Source: Dyadobacter endophyticus (GTDB lineage: Bacteria; Bacteroidota; Bacteroidia; Cytophagales; Spirosomataceae). From it: 64,000 nucleotides of DNA. Position numbers and translations under genes: made by a program. Location: NCBI RefSeq assembly GCF_014641595.1, contig NZ_BMIA01000001.1:2170426-2234425 (forward strand), given 5' to 3'. Positions 53,001-62,106 of the stretch are shown here, in pieces (position 1 is the stretch's first letter; each line of letters begins with the position of its first letter). The notes under the pieces were generated by a model. The model searched no databases and was not told where the DNA came from. It saw only the letters and a program-made list of their open reading frames with translations.

Positions 53001-54241
53001 GATTCGCACTTCAAACCGGCCCGACCTACGGCGTAACGCTGAGCGCACCTTTCGGAGGAGCCGACTTTGCCTACCTGCCTTCTACCCAGCTCATTTACGG
53101 CTTCACTCCCGATGCGCGCATTTCGACGATCAACCCGCTTACCGGCGCGGTTACCGTGGGGGGCACGGCAGTTTCCGGTTTGCCCGCCGCCAGTGGTTTC
53201 GGGGCTGTTTTCGCCGATGCGACCGGCAAGCTCTACGCATTTCACAACGACTCGGGCCGTTTTTACAAAATAGACCCGGTCAACAATTCGGCCAGCTTTA
53301 TGTCGGCCTCGACGCCATCCGGCAGCAACGATGGTGCGAACTGTGTTACGGCAACGCTTTGCGATATCGAGCTCACTAAGCCGAATCCGGAAAACCAGGT
53401 TGCCTGTGTGGCCAAAGCCGCCACGTTTGAAGTAACAGCCAGCGGCACCGGAACACTCACGTACCAATGGCAGGTAAGCACCGACGGTGGTAACAACTGG
53501 ACCAATCTGGCCCCAGGAGGTGCAACCGACGCGAACGGAACCTATTCGGGTGCCAATACCAACACCCTGACACTCACGCCAGCCACTACCGCATGGAGCG
53601 GCAACCGCTACCAGGTGATCGTCGACAGCGACAGCGACCTTTGTACGCTCACATCCGCACCGGCCAGCCTGACGGTCAGGACCCAGCAGGAATGCGGATT
53701 ACCCGTAACGCTTGTGTCGTTCACAGCTTCGAAAGAAACCGGCAGCGCCCTGCTCAATTGGTCAACTACCGAAGAAACCAACAGCGACCGCTTCGAAATC
53801 GAGCGTAGCCAGGATGCCACAAACTGGAAAATGATCGGCACCAAAGCCTCGCATGGTGAAAGCAGCGTGTTGCGTAAATACGATTTCGTCGATCGGGCAC
53901 CGGCAGTGGGGCTGAACTACTACCGCCTTAAAATGATTGACCGCGCGGCCGACGGCAAGGAGGCTCCTTTCGCGTACAGCCGCATTCTAAGCCTGGATTT
54001 CGGCGGCAACGGCTTGCTTGCGGCCTACCCTAACCCGGCCAGCGACCGGTTGAAGTTCAAGGATTATGCAAAAGTGAAGTCTGTTGTCCTTCACAATGCA
54101 GCTGGGCTGAAAGTGATCGACCGCAAAGCTGTCACTTCCGAAGGCCTGGATATCAGCAAGCTCGCTCCGGGAATATATAGCCTTAAACTCACCCTCGCCG
54201 ACGGCAGTCAGAGCGTGCAGAAGGTTATTATAGTTAGGTAA
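50078..54241 (+). CDS. T9SS-exported surface protein with three ~241-residue repeat units and two Ig-like domains
   Basis: 1,387 residues from ATG 50078 (MNKNLFVRALFLLMGVLCYGAAQA, signal peptide). After a SdrD-B-like segment (TAWVDTDNDGIVDAGETG) come repeat unit 1 (50546-51268), an Ig-like domain (~51290-51600), units 2 (51869-52585) and 3 (52619-53344), and a second Ig-like domain (~53360-53680). Each unit starts Cys-x-DG-x-x-YQV and ends near a second Cys, with YAYNV-SGTRTQIAPL-like and GKLYAF strands; this may be a propeller domain like DUF6923. The C-terminus (LAAYPNPASDRLKF, APGIYSLKL) is a type A sorting domain, so it crosses the outer membrane through type IX secretion. Adhesive or binding role is inferred. 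Confidence 0.88.
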   Translation: MNKNLFVRALFLLMGVLCYGAAQAVNITGTAWVDTDNDGIVDAGETGTDFGGTMYVNVVNASGAVIASTTVGPAGGYAFTGLPNNLTGHKLVLTNTATNPKGNRIPGVYFVAEDVVGGSNTANQANAPLTGEIALTNQAANMQNQNFRMSLQTSFGCLDGIAYQVAILAGNTESSLLSYNVSSGVRTQIGAVTPYALNSLIYSTAADNFLWATLNATNDIVRIGAGAGTVVYDIENLPTGTYNVGVELPNAYMLIYTSNATEFYVVDVDPTRATFLEVVDPANGYALKTGPNYGTTVSAGFNSSDMAYLASTGLGYGITPTSNITTINPATGIVTINATPVAGLPNANYGGMFSDKAGKLYAFNNATGGFYRIDPVANTATLLSTSPASGGNDAASCPNAFVECDTDIPVVPADVTLCPGSTTNFTVAPDGNGPFTYLWQQSTDGGNNWANLQTTPFTGPNGSYSGGGTATLTVTPSTAAWNNFRYRCMITSNLCTTPSSSATMNVFATPGAPTLVAGNDAPICPATTYNLNRLVAGSAPAGSTLRFYTSSTPSPATLVADPTQAPVGTYYARYENPGCEGPVSQPITISGCLTPFTCEDGVAYQVAAAGGETVSTLYAYNVTSGTRTQIAPLSTLVNSLIYSEIDNTLWATKNGTNSIVRIAADGALIEYPIANLSGNFNVGTGLPGGYMLVYNTNQPRFYVIDINPSRATYLRLVDPANGYALQTGPTYGIALSTPINVADLVYEPVTGLVYGVESTTAKLVTLNHVTGASNVGAVVAGLPTATSFGAVFADPSGKLYAFANDPGTFHRINPTAATSTLLSTSITSNSNDGASCPNSILENLPFDCADGITYQVAASAGEPVSTLYAYNVNSGARTEIAPLPMTVNSLIYNSADNMLWATRNGTASIVQIDREGGTVEYPIANLPASGTFNVGVELPNGYMMIYQTNTPSFYVIDVDPNRPSTYLKLVDPTNGFALQTGPTYGVTLSAPFGGADFAYLPSTQLIYGFTPDARISTINPLTGAVTVGGTAVSGLPAASGFGAVFADATGKLYAFHNDSGRFYKIDPVNNSASFMSASTPSGSNDGANCVTATLCDIELTKPNPENQVACVAKAATFEVTASGTGTLTYQWQVSTDGGNNWTNLAPGGATDANGTYSGANTNTLTLTPATTAWSGNRYQVIVDSDSDLCTLTSAPASLTVRTQQECGLPVTLVSFTASKETGSALLNWSTTEETNSDRFEIERSQDATNWKMIGTKASHGESSVLRKYDFVDRAPAVGLNYYRLKMIDRAADGKEAPFAYSRILSLDFGGNGLLAAYPNPASDRLKFKDYAKVKSVVLHNAAGLKVIDRKAVTSEGLDISKLAPGIYSLKLTLADGSQSVQKVIIVR
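50546..53344 (+). repeat. Three protein-coding repeat units (723, 717 and 726 bp)
   Basis: Units at 50546-51268, 51869-52585 and 52619-53344, each beginning with a Cys codon in a C-x-DG-(I/V)-(A/T)-YQVA context and ending in a C(P/V) context. Units 2 and 3 are adjacent and closer to each other than to unit 1, which is separated by an Ig-like domain. Likely internal duplication. Confidence 0.85.
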
Positions 54242-54260
54242 ATAGTTGGTTATAATAAGA

Positions 54261-54302
54261 AAGAGTCCGTCTCAGATCTAACTGGGACGGACTCTTATTT
54301 TG
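54261..54302. terminator. 15-bp hairpin terminator between convergent genes
   Basis: AAGAGTCCGTCTCAG (54261-54275) and CTGGGACGGACTCTT (54282-54296) pair over 15 bp with one wobble and a 6-nt loop, followed by ATTTTGG. It follows the surface-protein gene by 20 bp and can also serve the minus-strand gene ending at 54323. Confidence 0.85.
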
Positions 54303-54322
54303 GACGCAGCACCCATGAAAAA

Positions 54323-54892
54323 TCAGCTTGTCATTGATCCGAGGTGTCGGTAAGCATTGAGCATTACCCCCGTTGGAGTGGTTGCTGTACTCACAAATTC
54401 GAGTTTGCGGGCATCGAAGCTCTCTGAGAGAAGGCGTTTGCCCTTACCCAGCAATACCGGGTATACGATCAGGATGACCTCATCTACCAATCCAGCGTCG
54501 AGCAGCACAGACGTTAATGATATACTTCCGGAAAGAACCAGATCAGGGCCGTCTGTGGACTTGAGGTTGCGAACACCTTCTATGATATCCCCTCCCAAAT
54601 CCCTGACCGGCCCCCACTTTAAGCTATCAGGTCTGTGGGTAGCTACGTATTTGGTTGCAGCGTTTATAGCGTTCGCCATCGGGAAGTCTCCGGCATTTGG
54701 CCAGTAGCCCAACCATTCGTCGTACGTACGACGGCCAACCAGCAGGTCAAAAGTGGTACCGTATGCTTCAAGAAGCATGGCCATCCCGGCAGGGGTTCGG
54801 TAGGGTCCTGTCCACCCGCCATACACATAGTTTTTGTCGTGCTCGATCACGCCGTCGAGGGAAATGTGTTCAAAAATCCTGAGCTTTCTCAT
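54323..54892 (-). CDS. Dihydrofolate-reductase-like (RibD C-terminal) protein
   Basis: A 189-residue cytosolic protein of the RibD_C/DHFR-like reductase family. The N-terminus KLRIFEHISLDGVIE, then DLLVGRRTYDEWLGYWP and the NADPH-loop-like segment LVLSGSISLTSVLLDAGLVDEVILIVYPVLLGKGKRLL identify it. Many annotated 'dihydrofolate reductase family' genes in this phylum have no proven substrate, and it is not near riboflavin genes here. No partner gene is evident. Confidence 0.93.
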   Translation of the reverse strand: MRKLRIFEHISLDGVIEHDKNYVYGGWTGPYRTPAGMAMLLEAYGTTFDLLVGRRTYDEWLGYWPNAGDFPMANAINAATKYVATHRPDSLKWGPVRDLGGDIIEGVRNLKSTDGPDLVLSGSISLTSVLLDAGLVDEVILIVYPVLLGKGKRLLSESFDARKLEFVSTATTPTGVMLNAYRHLGSMTS

Positions 54893-55038
54893 TTTGCTGT
54901 TATCGGTTAATAATGTCCAAATTTAGCCGGGGTCAGGTACACGCGCCGGGTGCTATCACGACAATATGAGGGGGCTATTCGACCATTTATCATTCGATAT
55001 TACTATGGCTTGAATTTTACAGCCGGAATTGAAATAAA

Positions 55039-56601
55039 TTAAGGTTTGGAACGAGACTTGAAATCGTTTTGCAATACTATAAATGGCAAATACACATTCC
55101 AGTCGGCTTTTACCTCTTCCTGATTGAGAAACCCTTTGGAATAGTTCCCCAACACAATATCCGGATCGCCGTCGCCGTCCCAGTCATTTACATCCATACA
55201 AATCCATCGGCCATACCCGGCGATGGGGAGCGAAATGGGTTGAAACTTTAAACCAGCCCTGGAAGACTCGTTACGGAAATACAGGAATTTCTCGCCGGGA
55301 TTACGGAGATGGTCGGCGAAGAATGCAATGGAGGCGATATCCAGGTCGCCATCGCCGTCAAAATCGGCCGCCATTGCTTTGGTTGCGCCATTGGCCGGGT
55401 AGAACCAGCTTTGTTCGAAATGGTTATTCCCCTTGTTCAGAAAAATATATACCCCGTGATAGGGTTTCAGAATGCGGGAATAATCGCTGTTGTCGCCTGC
55501 GGTGTAAATGATATCGGGCTGGCCATCCCGGTTGACATCGGCGAGCTGGAAGCTGGAAGAGCCATAAACCGGCGGGAAACGCAGCAATGGTTTTTCAGAA
55601 AAACCGCCTTTCTTGTCATTGGTAAAAAGCCAGATACCTTCCTGCGCATGGGCGAACAAGGCGACAATATCCGGCCAGCCATCTCCATTGAAATCGCCGG
55701 TAGCCGATTGCGTCGCGCCCGCGACTTCACGCACAGGTACGTTTTCAAACTTCCCATCCTGCATTTGCCGAAACAAATAAAGACCGCCCTGGTTATGACC
55801 GAATGCAGAAACTACATAATCCGTTTTGCCATCGCGGTTAAAATCCGCTGCCGATGTATGCAACGGTCTCCGCAAGCCGGTCACAAAAGGGACCGGATCA
55901 AACACACCCGATGCCTTGATACGATAGAGTTCTCCTTTCGAAACGTCGTAAGCACGCATTTCGCCCACGACTGTTACGACCGGCGCTGCACCGCCGTGCG
56001 ACGGACCGCTGGAAAACAGCATGTGCATGGCTGGTGACGAGAACGGCGCTTTCATTTTTTTTACAAATTCCTGGTCCCAACGCACCAACGCGGGTACTTC
56101 TGAACTGCTCGTGTAAATAGCCCTGCCAGCGCTGTCGATAGCGGCCAGGGTGGTGGTGGCCAGGCGGGATGTGTCGTTGGCGGGCGTTTTCAGTGTAAAA
56201 CCGGCCCACTCTTCCTGCACGGGCGGCCGCGGGGCCGATAAGCGCGCAGGCGCGAGGGAATCGTAATACGCCACGATTTTCATCCAGTCGGTAATGGCCA
56301 TGGCCGATTTTTCGTCGGCAAAATACTGGTTCCTCTGCCACACCTCGATCCCAAAATATTGGGCCATCACAGGCAGCACACGGTTTTTCCAGGTATCCTT
56401 GTCGAGCAGCGCCGGCGCCACCGCCAAATGGCAGGTACTGCAATATTTTTGCGCCGCATCCCTGCCCTCCGCAAGTTCGCCCGTGAGTTCCGCTTCACGC
56501 GATTTTTCGTCCGACCGGCCCGTAGTACCGCACGCCTGAATGCAGGCCGCCGCGACAAAAATCCAGATTGGTATGCCCGAAAACCATTTAGAGAATTTCA
56601 T
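55039..56601 (-). CDS. FG-GAP/VCBS-repeat lipoprotein with c-type heme motif
   Basis: A 520-residue lipoprotein (ATG 56601, lipobox IQAC near Cys24). Close behind the lipid anchor is KYCSTCHLA, a CxxCH heme-binding motif (~residue 55), and a Met-rich stretch (VLPVMAQYFG) that may hold the axial ligand. Residues ~200-500 carry several FG-GAP/VCBS repeats with DGDGD-like calcium loops (DFNRDGKTDYVV, DFNGDGWPDIVA, DVNRDGQPDIIY, DFDGDGDLDIAS, DWDGDGDPDIVL), forming a propeller. It lies after susD but a terminator intervenes at 56633-56657. It may pass electrons from a sugar-oxidising reaction; that is speculative. Confidence 0.85.
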   Translation of the reverse strand: MKFSKWFSGIPIWIFVAAACIQACGTTGRSDEKSREAELTGELAEGRDAAQKYCSTCHLAVAPALLDKDTWKNRVLPVMAQYFGIEVWQRNQYFADEKSAMAITDWMKIVAYYDSLAPARLSAPRPPVQEEWAGFTLKTPANDTSRLATTTLAAIDSAGRAIYTSSSEVPALVRWDQEFVKKMKAPFSSPAMHMLFSSGPSHGGAAPVVTVVGEMRAYDVSKGELYRIKASGVFDPVPFVTGLRRPLHTSAADFNRDGKTDYVVSAFGHNQGGLYLFRQMQDGKFENVPVREVAGATQSATGDFNGDGWPDIVALFAHAQEGIWLFTNDKKGGFSEKPLLRFPPVYGSSSFQLADVNRDGQPDIIYTAGDNSDYSRILKPYHGVYIFLNKGNNHFEQSWFYPANGATKAMAADFDGDGDLDIASIAFFADHLRNPGEKFLYFRNESSRAGLKFQPISLPIAGYGRWICMDVNDWDGDGDPDIVLGNYSKGFLNQEEVKADWNVYLPFIVLQNDFKSRSKP

Positions 56602-56632
56602 ACTCAAATCAATAATACCTCCTATTATAAAC

Positions 56633-56657
56633 AAAAAAGGGCAGTTATGAACTGCCC
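56633..56657 (-). terminator. Rho-independent terminator after susD
   Basis: GGGCAGTT (56639-56646) and AACTGCCC (56650-56657) form a perfect 8-bp stem with a three-base loop; on the minus strand TTTTTTG follows. It lies 28 bp after the susD stop and separates it from the FG-GAP gene. Confidence 0.85.
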
Positions 56658-56685
56658 CCTTTGCATTGCATTGGTATTAGTTTGT

Positions 56686-58464
56686 CTATTGATAACCGGG
56701 ATTTTGTTTCAATGGAGAGACTCCGTTCCGCGTACTGATGTCGATTTGGGACTGGGGGATCGGGAAATACTCGTTCACATTTTTCAGGAACTTCCCTCCT
56801 CTTACGTCAGGCGTAATTTTACCTTCGAACGTGATGTAGGCATTGAGCGTCTGCTCGGCAATGCCCCAGCGCGAGAGGTCGAAGAACCGGTGACCTTCCA
56901 TCGCGAGTTCCAGCTTACGCTCGAAGTAGATTGCCGCCAATGCACCGTCTTTTCCCTTAGCCGCAAATGCACCGGCAGGATATTGGGCGATTTTGTAATT
57001 CGCAGCCGGCGTTTTGGTAAAACCACCCATGGGCTTCGCAGGATCGGCGTAGGTATATACCCAGCTCTCCGGTTTCGCCGCCCGCGCCCGCACGCGGTTC
57101 ACGTATTCCTGTGCTTTCGCAAGGTTGTTCAGCTGCGCTTCGGTTTCAGCGGCCATTAGCAACACGTCGGCAAAACGGATGATCTGTACGTTGATCGCCG
57201 TTCCCGGCGCCCATGAATGCTGGTCGGAATATTTATCCTGCGTTGCCTGCCAGTACATATTCTTTTTAGGGGAATAGGGCCCGGCGTAGCTTTGGTCGCG
57301 GATCCATGACTGGCCGGGGTGGTTACCCCAATCGAGGAACGGCACACCGCGGCGGCCTACGGTCCAGTCGATACGGGGATCGAGTGCGGTGGTGGCATCC
57401 GGTGTAAATGCGGCCTCCGATTTGATGCCCATATCATTTTTCAACGTGGCAGCATTGTAATTGTCCACTTTCGGCAAGCCATTCGCATCGGTCTGGTAAG
57501 AATTGGCCAGATCGATACTCGGCTGGTAGAAACCGCAGCAACGGAAAGGCGAATTGTACGGGAAGTTCAGCATACCGCCGGTGTTGGCGTTGTCGATCGT
57601 ATTCGTACCGTCGTTGGCGGCCATCTGAACGGCAAAAACCGATTCGGCAAGGTTCTTTTGCGCTGCGTCGAAGTTATCCTGAAACTTCGGCATCAAGTCA
57701 TATTTCAAACCGTTGCTCGTTACGCCCTGGGCAATAACCTGGTCGAAGATCGTCTTGGCCTCGGCATATTTCTTTTCGTAAAGAAACGTCTTTCCCAAGT
57801 ACGCCGCCGCCGCCCATTTATTCACGCGGCCCACGTCCGACTGCGTAGCCGGAAGATTGTCCATCGCAAACCGGAAATCGCCTTCGATATTTGGCCAGAT
57901 GTCCGCGTCGTTGGTCACAGCCGCGGGGTTAGGTGTATTTTCGTCAACCCACGGTACCATATTGAACATTTTCTTCAATTCGGAATAGTAATGTCCCCGA
58001 AGAAAGCGTGCCTGGGCGGTGTAATCGGTCTTTTCGGCCTCTGTCATACCACTCTCTACAAGCGGTATGAACTTCAAAACGGTATTTGCGCGGTTGATTC
58101 CCTCGTAAACCGCTTTCCATTTGCTGTTAAAAAAACCGTTGCTGGGCCCGGCACTGTAAATCATAATGGAGTTGATCCCCGGCTGGTCGGCACCATCGCT
58201 GCCTTTTTTAGCGTCTCCGCCCGCGATACTGCCATAAATCCAGTTGTCGGCAGCGGCATCCCATGCGCTGGCTGCGCCGACGCCATTTCCATCCAACGCG
58301 GCATAGGCGCCGATCAGCAGGTTTTGCACCCCTGCTTTGGTATTCAGCTGGGCGTCACTCAATGCCCCCAGTGCAGGCTTATCCAGGAAGCTGTCCTGAC
58401 ATGAATAGGATATCAGCCCGAAAATCGCGACCAGTGCTATCTTTGAAAATCTCAGTGTCTTCAT
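56686..58464 (-). CDS. SusD/RagB-family nutrient-binding lipoprotein
   Basis: A 592-residue lipoprotein with lipobox SYSC (Cys22) followed by QDSFLDKPALG, the usual N-terminus of this family. TPR-like helices (LRGHYYSELKKMFNMVPWVDENTPNP), FADVLLMAAETEAQLNNLAKAQEYVNRVRARA, the ELAMEGHRFFDLSRWG block and the end NEYFPIPQSQIDISTRNGVSPLKQNPGYQ confirm SusD. It begins 24 bp after the preceding susC stop, as partners usually do. Ligand specificity is unknown, probably a glycan. Confidence 0.96.
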   Translation of the reverse strand: MKTLRFSKIALVAIFGLISYSCQDSFLDKPALGALSDAQLNTKAGVQNLLIGAYAALDGNGVGAASAWDAAADNWIYGSIAGGDAKKGSDGADQPGINSIMIYSAGPSNGFFNSKWKAVYEGINRANTVLKFIPLVESGMTEAEKTDYTAQARFLRGHYYSELKKMFNMVPWVDENTPNPAAVTNDADIWPNIEGDFRFAMDNLPATQSDVGRVNKWAAAAYLGKTFLYEKKYAEAKTIFDQVIAQGVTSNGLKYDLMPKFQDNFDAAQKNLAESVFAVQMAANDGTNTIDNANTGGMLNFPYNSPFRCCGFYQPSIDLANSYQTDANGLPKVDNYNAATLKNDMGIKSEAAFTPDATTALDPRIDWTVGRRGVPFLDWGNHPGQSWIRDQSYAGPYSPKKNMYWQATQDKYSDQHSWAPGTAINVQIIRFADVLLMAAETEAQLNNLAKAQEYVNRVRARAAKPESWVYTYADPAKPMGGFTKTPAANYKIAQYPAGAFAAKGKDGALAAIYFERKLELAMEGHRFFDLSRWGIAEQTLNAYITFEGKITPDVRGGKFLKNVNEYFPIPQSQIDISTRNGVSPLKQNPGYQ

Positions 58465-58488
58465 CTTTTTCTGTTTATATACAGTGAA

Positions 58489-61400
58489 TTAGAATGTCAG
58501 ATTTAAGCCAACCAGGAACTGGCGGGTGTTCGGATAAACCCCCTCGTCCAGGCCGAACGCCGTTGAACCGGCCACCTGGCTCTGTCCAACCTCCGGATCA
58601 GGACCCGAGTATTTGGTGATCGTGAACAAATTGGCGGTTTGCACATACACGCGCAGGCGGTCGATCTTCAATGCCTGTGTGAGGTGCTTAGGCAGGGTGT
58701 AGCCGATCTGTGCATTTTTGGCACGCAGGTAAGATCCATTTTCCACGTAATAGGAGTTTGGAACGTTAGTGGTACTGAATGAACCGGTATTTTCCTGGAT
58801 AGGCGCGGTCGCATTCTTGTGCTCGGGCGTCCACGAATCGTACAATGCGGTATTGCTTTTTGCACCCTGGAAGTTGGTGTAGAAGTCGTGCCACCATTTC
58901 AGGTTATTCCAGATCTCGTTACCCTGAACGCCGTAGAGGAAAATCCCAAAGTCGAAGTTTTTGTAGGTAGCTCCGATATTGAGACCGTAGCTGAATTTAG
59001 GGCTGGGATTTCCAAGGAAAGTGCGGTCATCGGCCGTAATAACGCCGTCGCCATTAATATCCTTATAGCGGAAGCGGCCCACTTTCACTTCATTCTGGTA
59101 AACCGCGGCCGGGTTGCCCGAACGCTCTGCCGCTTGTGCATTGGCCTGGTCGATCTCCTGCTGAGTGTTCCAGAAACCTGCAATGTCATACCCGAAGAAC
59201 TGACCGATCGAGTGATCCACCGCATTGCGTACAATAGCACTACCGTTGAAGCGGCGGCCTTCCTGATCGAAATAGCTCGCACCGTCGGTGATCTTGATAA
59301 TCTTGTTGTTATAGGTCGTCAGCGTAGCGGTAGCATTCAGTTTCAGGTCCTTACCGATGGTTTTCTCGCCGTAAAGCGACATATCGATCCCCTTGTTGTT
59401 CATCTTTCCGATGTTCACCGCAGGCGCAGTACCCTGTCCTACCGTACCGGCGAGTTCAGGTGCGAAAAGCAGGTCCTTTATGTTTTTCTGATAATAGTCG
59501 ATCGTGAATTCGACAGACCCATTGAACAGCGACGCATCGATACCGATATTGGAGTTGATATTTCCCTCCCATTTCGCAGCCGGGTTACCCACGGTAAGAC
59601 GCTGGAAGCCCTGGGTGGTACTGTTACCCGTTCCTTTGATGTCGTAGAACGAATGGCTTCTGTTCTGACCATAAGTAGTGAATGCATTGGTCGGGTTCAC
59701 GTTGAACTGGTTACCCATGATCCCCCAGCCTCCGCGGATTTTCAGGTCGTTAAGCCAGGTCACGCTTTTCATAAACTCTTCCTCCTTCATACGCCATCCC
59801 GCGCTCACAGCCGGGAACCAGCCATACTGGGAAGTAAAACGCGAAGAACCGTCGCGGCGCAGCGTTCCGCTCAGCAGGTATTTATCTTTGAAATTGTAAT
59901 CGATACGGCCGATATACGAGAACAATGCATCCGCCGAACGGTTCGAGAAGTTGGTAGGCGTTCCCGAGCCCGACGATAAGCTGGTGTAATTCGGGTCGAA
60001 AGAGAAATAGCCTTGGGTAGAACCTCCTACTTCCCGGTACAAGCTGTTATAAGCCTCGGTACCCAGCAACACCTTCACATTATGGGTATTATTAAATGAA
60101 TGCTCATAGGTAACGGTGTTCGTCCAGGTCCAGTTATAGCCCGAATTCACCCTTTCCGAATAAGCGTTCGTCGTTACATTTTCAGCATTCTCCCATTCAG
60201 GATAACCGAAAGTATTCTCCGTGTAGGTAAACCAGTTACCCCCGAAACTTGTACGGAAAGTGAAGTCTTTCAGGAAGTCCACCTCAGCGAACATATTCCC
60301 AAAGATGGAATTGGTCAGGCCCTGGTTATTGCGTGCCCGGTCACGGATAGCAACGGGATTTTTGGCATTCCCCAAACCACTGCCGAAAGAACCCGCATAA
60401 TTACCCTTAATGTCGTACACCGGAATAATCGGCTGCATCCGGTAAGCCATACCGATCGCACTGCCTTCTTCCAGGATGCCGCTGCGCGGATTGTTCACCA
60501 GCGTAAGCGCGATATTCTCACCCACACGGATGTTTTTAGTCACATTATACTGGCTATTGGCCCGGATCGTGTAACGTTTCAGGTAGGTGTTCATCAGGTT
60601 GCCCTGCTGATTGAAATGGTTGAACGAGAACAGGTAGCTTCCTTGCTGCCCGCCTCCGCTTACCGAAAGGTTGTGGCTCTGGGTAGGCGCGCTTTTGAAC
60701 ACCTCGTGGAACCAGTCTGTACCCTGTTTGTTGGCCTTCACGATCCGATAGAACGAATCCATATCGGCTTTATCGGTGTAGTTCGGGTTGACATAATATT
60801 TCGAGAAATCCACACTGCCTTCACTTGCACCGGTTGGCACAATGTAATCGGGCAAAACGGGCGTCTGTCCATTGCCGTATTGCGGATCGTTGATCGCTGA
60901 TCCCGAGTTTTTCAGCGCAAGAAATTTCAGATCCGCCATTCCCTGAGGCGAAAGGATATCGTAGACATTTCCTTTGGGGACACCCTGTGTTCCGTAAAAC
61001 ATGTCATAACTCACCTTCACTTTGCCGTTTCCGCGCTTGGTCGTGATAATCACCACACCATTGGATGCACGCGAACCGTAGATTGAAGCCGAGCCGGCAT
61101 CCTTCAACACCTGCATTGTAGCCACGTCGTTCGGGTTCAGGTTGTTGATATCCTGGGTAGGAACGCCGTCCACTACGAATAATGGCGTGTTATTGCCAAA
61201 TGAGTTGATACCGCGGATACGGATCTGAGGCGCCTGCCCCGGCTGGCCTGAGGTAAGGACAGTCACGCCTGAGGCGCGGCCTTGCAGCTGGTTGCTCAGG
61301 TTGGCATTAGGCTGCTCGGTCAGTTCAGCGACTTTTACAATTGACACCGCACCGGTAAGGTCCTTGCGATTGGCTGTTCCATAGCCCACAACCACCACTT

Positions 61401-62058
61401 CATTAAGAAGCTTTTCGTCCTGGGAAAGGGTCACATCGAGCGTGCCCTGGCCGGCTGCCACATCCACGTCCTTGGGAGTAAAACCTACAAAGCTGAATGT
61501 AAGCGTCACATTTCCATCCGGCGCGTCAATCTTGTACACGCCTTGCGCATCGGTGCCGGTCCCGCGGGATGTTCCCTTTACCACTACCGAAACACCCGGC
61601 AGAGAAGAGCCGCTCGCGTCGGTAACAGTACCAGAAATGCTGCGGTCCAGCGTGGCCGACTTGTAGCTTTGCGGATTGAGCTTTTCAACGGGCAGCTTCA
61701 CTCTTTTCAGGATGATCTGTTTCCCCGAAACCTCAAAATCAAGGTCCAATGGTGTAAGAATGGTTTTCAATGCTTCGCCCAGCTGTTCCTGCCGGACATT
61801 CACACTCACCCTCCGTTCCGCCTTGATCAGATTGGAACTGTAAAGGAATTTTATTTTAACCTGGTCTTCAATCGCTGACAACACTTTACGGACGTCCTGA
61901 TTCTGCATCTGGATCGTAATGCGGTTATTCAGGACCTCCTGCGCTTCGGTAACACCAGCCACGGCCACGGTCGTCAGGAGTGCAGCAATGATGAGTTGCA
62001 TACAACTGAATCTCATAAGGATCTGCCAATAAGCATAGTTAGGATACAATTTTTTCAT
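58489..62058 (-). CDS. SusC-family receptor with STN signalling domain
   Basis: 1,189 residues from ATG 62058 (MKKLYPNYAYW), chosen because the upstream in-frame ATG adds non-signal sequence. After a signal peptide (ending near EAQEV) the STN (secretin/TonB N-terminal) domain (~35-105: RITIQMQNQDVRKVLSAIEDQVKIKFLY) is followed by a carboxypeptidase-regulatory-like domain (~125-200), a plug with the SusC motif NEVVVVGYGTANRKDL, and the barrel ending in LNLTF. The STN domain is the part that contacts FecR. A sigma/FecR pair is encoded just upstream on the same strand, so this receptor should report ligand to the sigma factor. Confidence 0.96.
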   Translation of the reverse strand: MKKLYPNYAYWQILMRFSCMQLIIAALLTTVAVAGVTEAQEVLNNRITIQMQNQDVRKVLSAIEDQVKIKFLYSSNLIKAERRVSVNVRQEQLGEALKTILTPLDLDFEVSGKQIILKRVKLPVEKLNPQSYKSATLDRSISGTVTDASGSSLPGVSVVVKGTSRGTGTDAQGVYKIDAPDGNVTLTFSFVGFTPKDVDVAAGQGTLDVTLSQDEKLLNEVVVVGYGTANRKDLTGAVSIVKVAELTEQPNANLSNQLQGRASGVTVLTSGQPGQAPQIRIRGINSFGNNTPLFVVDGVPTQDINNLNPNDVATMQVLKDAGSASIYGSRASNGVVIITTKRGNGKVKVSYDMFYGTQGVPKGNVYDILSPQGMADLKFLALKNSGSAINDPQYGNGQTPVLPDYIVPTGASEGSVDFSKYYVNPNYTDKADMDSFYRIVKANKQGTDWFHEVFKSAPTQSHNLSVSGGGQQGSYLFSFNHFNQQGNLMNTYLKRYTIRANSQYNVTKNIRVGENIALTLVNNPRSGILEEGSAIGMAYRMQPIIPVYDIKGNYAGSFGSGLGNAKNPVAIRDRARNNQGLTNSIFGNMFAEVDFLKDFTFRTSFGGNWFTYTENTFGYPEWENAENVTTNAYSERVNSGYNWTWTNTVTYEHSFNNTHNVKVLLGTEAYNSLYREVGGSTQGYFSFDPNYTSLSSGSGTPTNFSNRSADALFSYIGRIDYNFKDKYLLSGTLRRDGSSRFTSQYGWFPAVSAGWRMKEEEFMKSVTWLNDLKIRGGWGIMGNQFNVNPTNAFTTYGQNRSHSFYDIKGTGNSTTQGFQRLTVGNPAAKWEGNINSNIGIDASLFNGSVEFTIDYYQKNIKDLLFAPELAGTVGQGTAPAVNIGKMNNKGIDMSLYGEKTIGKDLKLNATATLTTYNNKIIKITDGASYFDQEGRRFNGSAIVRNAVDHSIGQFFGYDIAGFWNTQQEIDQANAQAAERSGNPAAVYQNEVKVGRFRYKDINGDGVITADDRTFLGNPSPKFSYGLNIGATYKNFDFGIFLYGVQGNEIWNNLKWWHDFYTNFQGAKSNTALYDSWTPEHKNATAPIQENTGSFSTTNVPNSYYVENGSYLRAKNAQIGYTLPKHLTQALKIDRLRVYVQTANLFTITKYSGPDPEVGQSQVAGSTAFGLDEGVYPNTRQFLVGLNLTF

Positions 62059-62106
62059 AACTTTACTAAGTTTTGTAACATGGAAAAATGGGCAAAACGA
62101 GTCCTC

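Noticed and set aside
50546..53344. CRISPR-like or mobile repeat array
   Set aside because: The repeats are 717-726 bp, diverged and in frame within one protein; no short identical repeats with spacers occur in the window.
52742..53467. 241-codon minus-strand frame inside the T9SS protein gene
   Set aside because: Antisense to repeat unit 3; a similar antisense frame appears over unit 2, as expected from duplicated sequence rather than from a gene.
57319..59979. Two long plus-strand frames (57319-58404 and 58819-59979)
   Set aside because: Both are shadows of the SusD and SusC genes, which are identified by conserved motifs on the minus strand.
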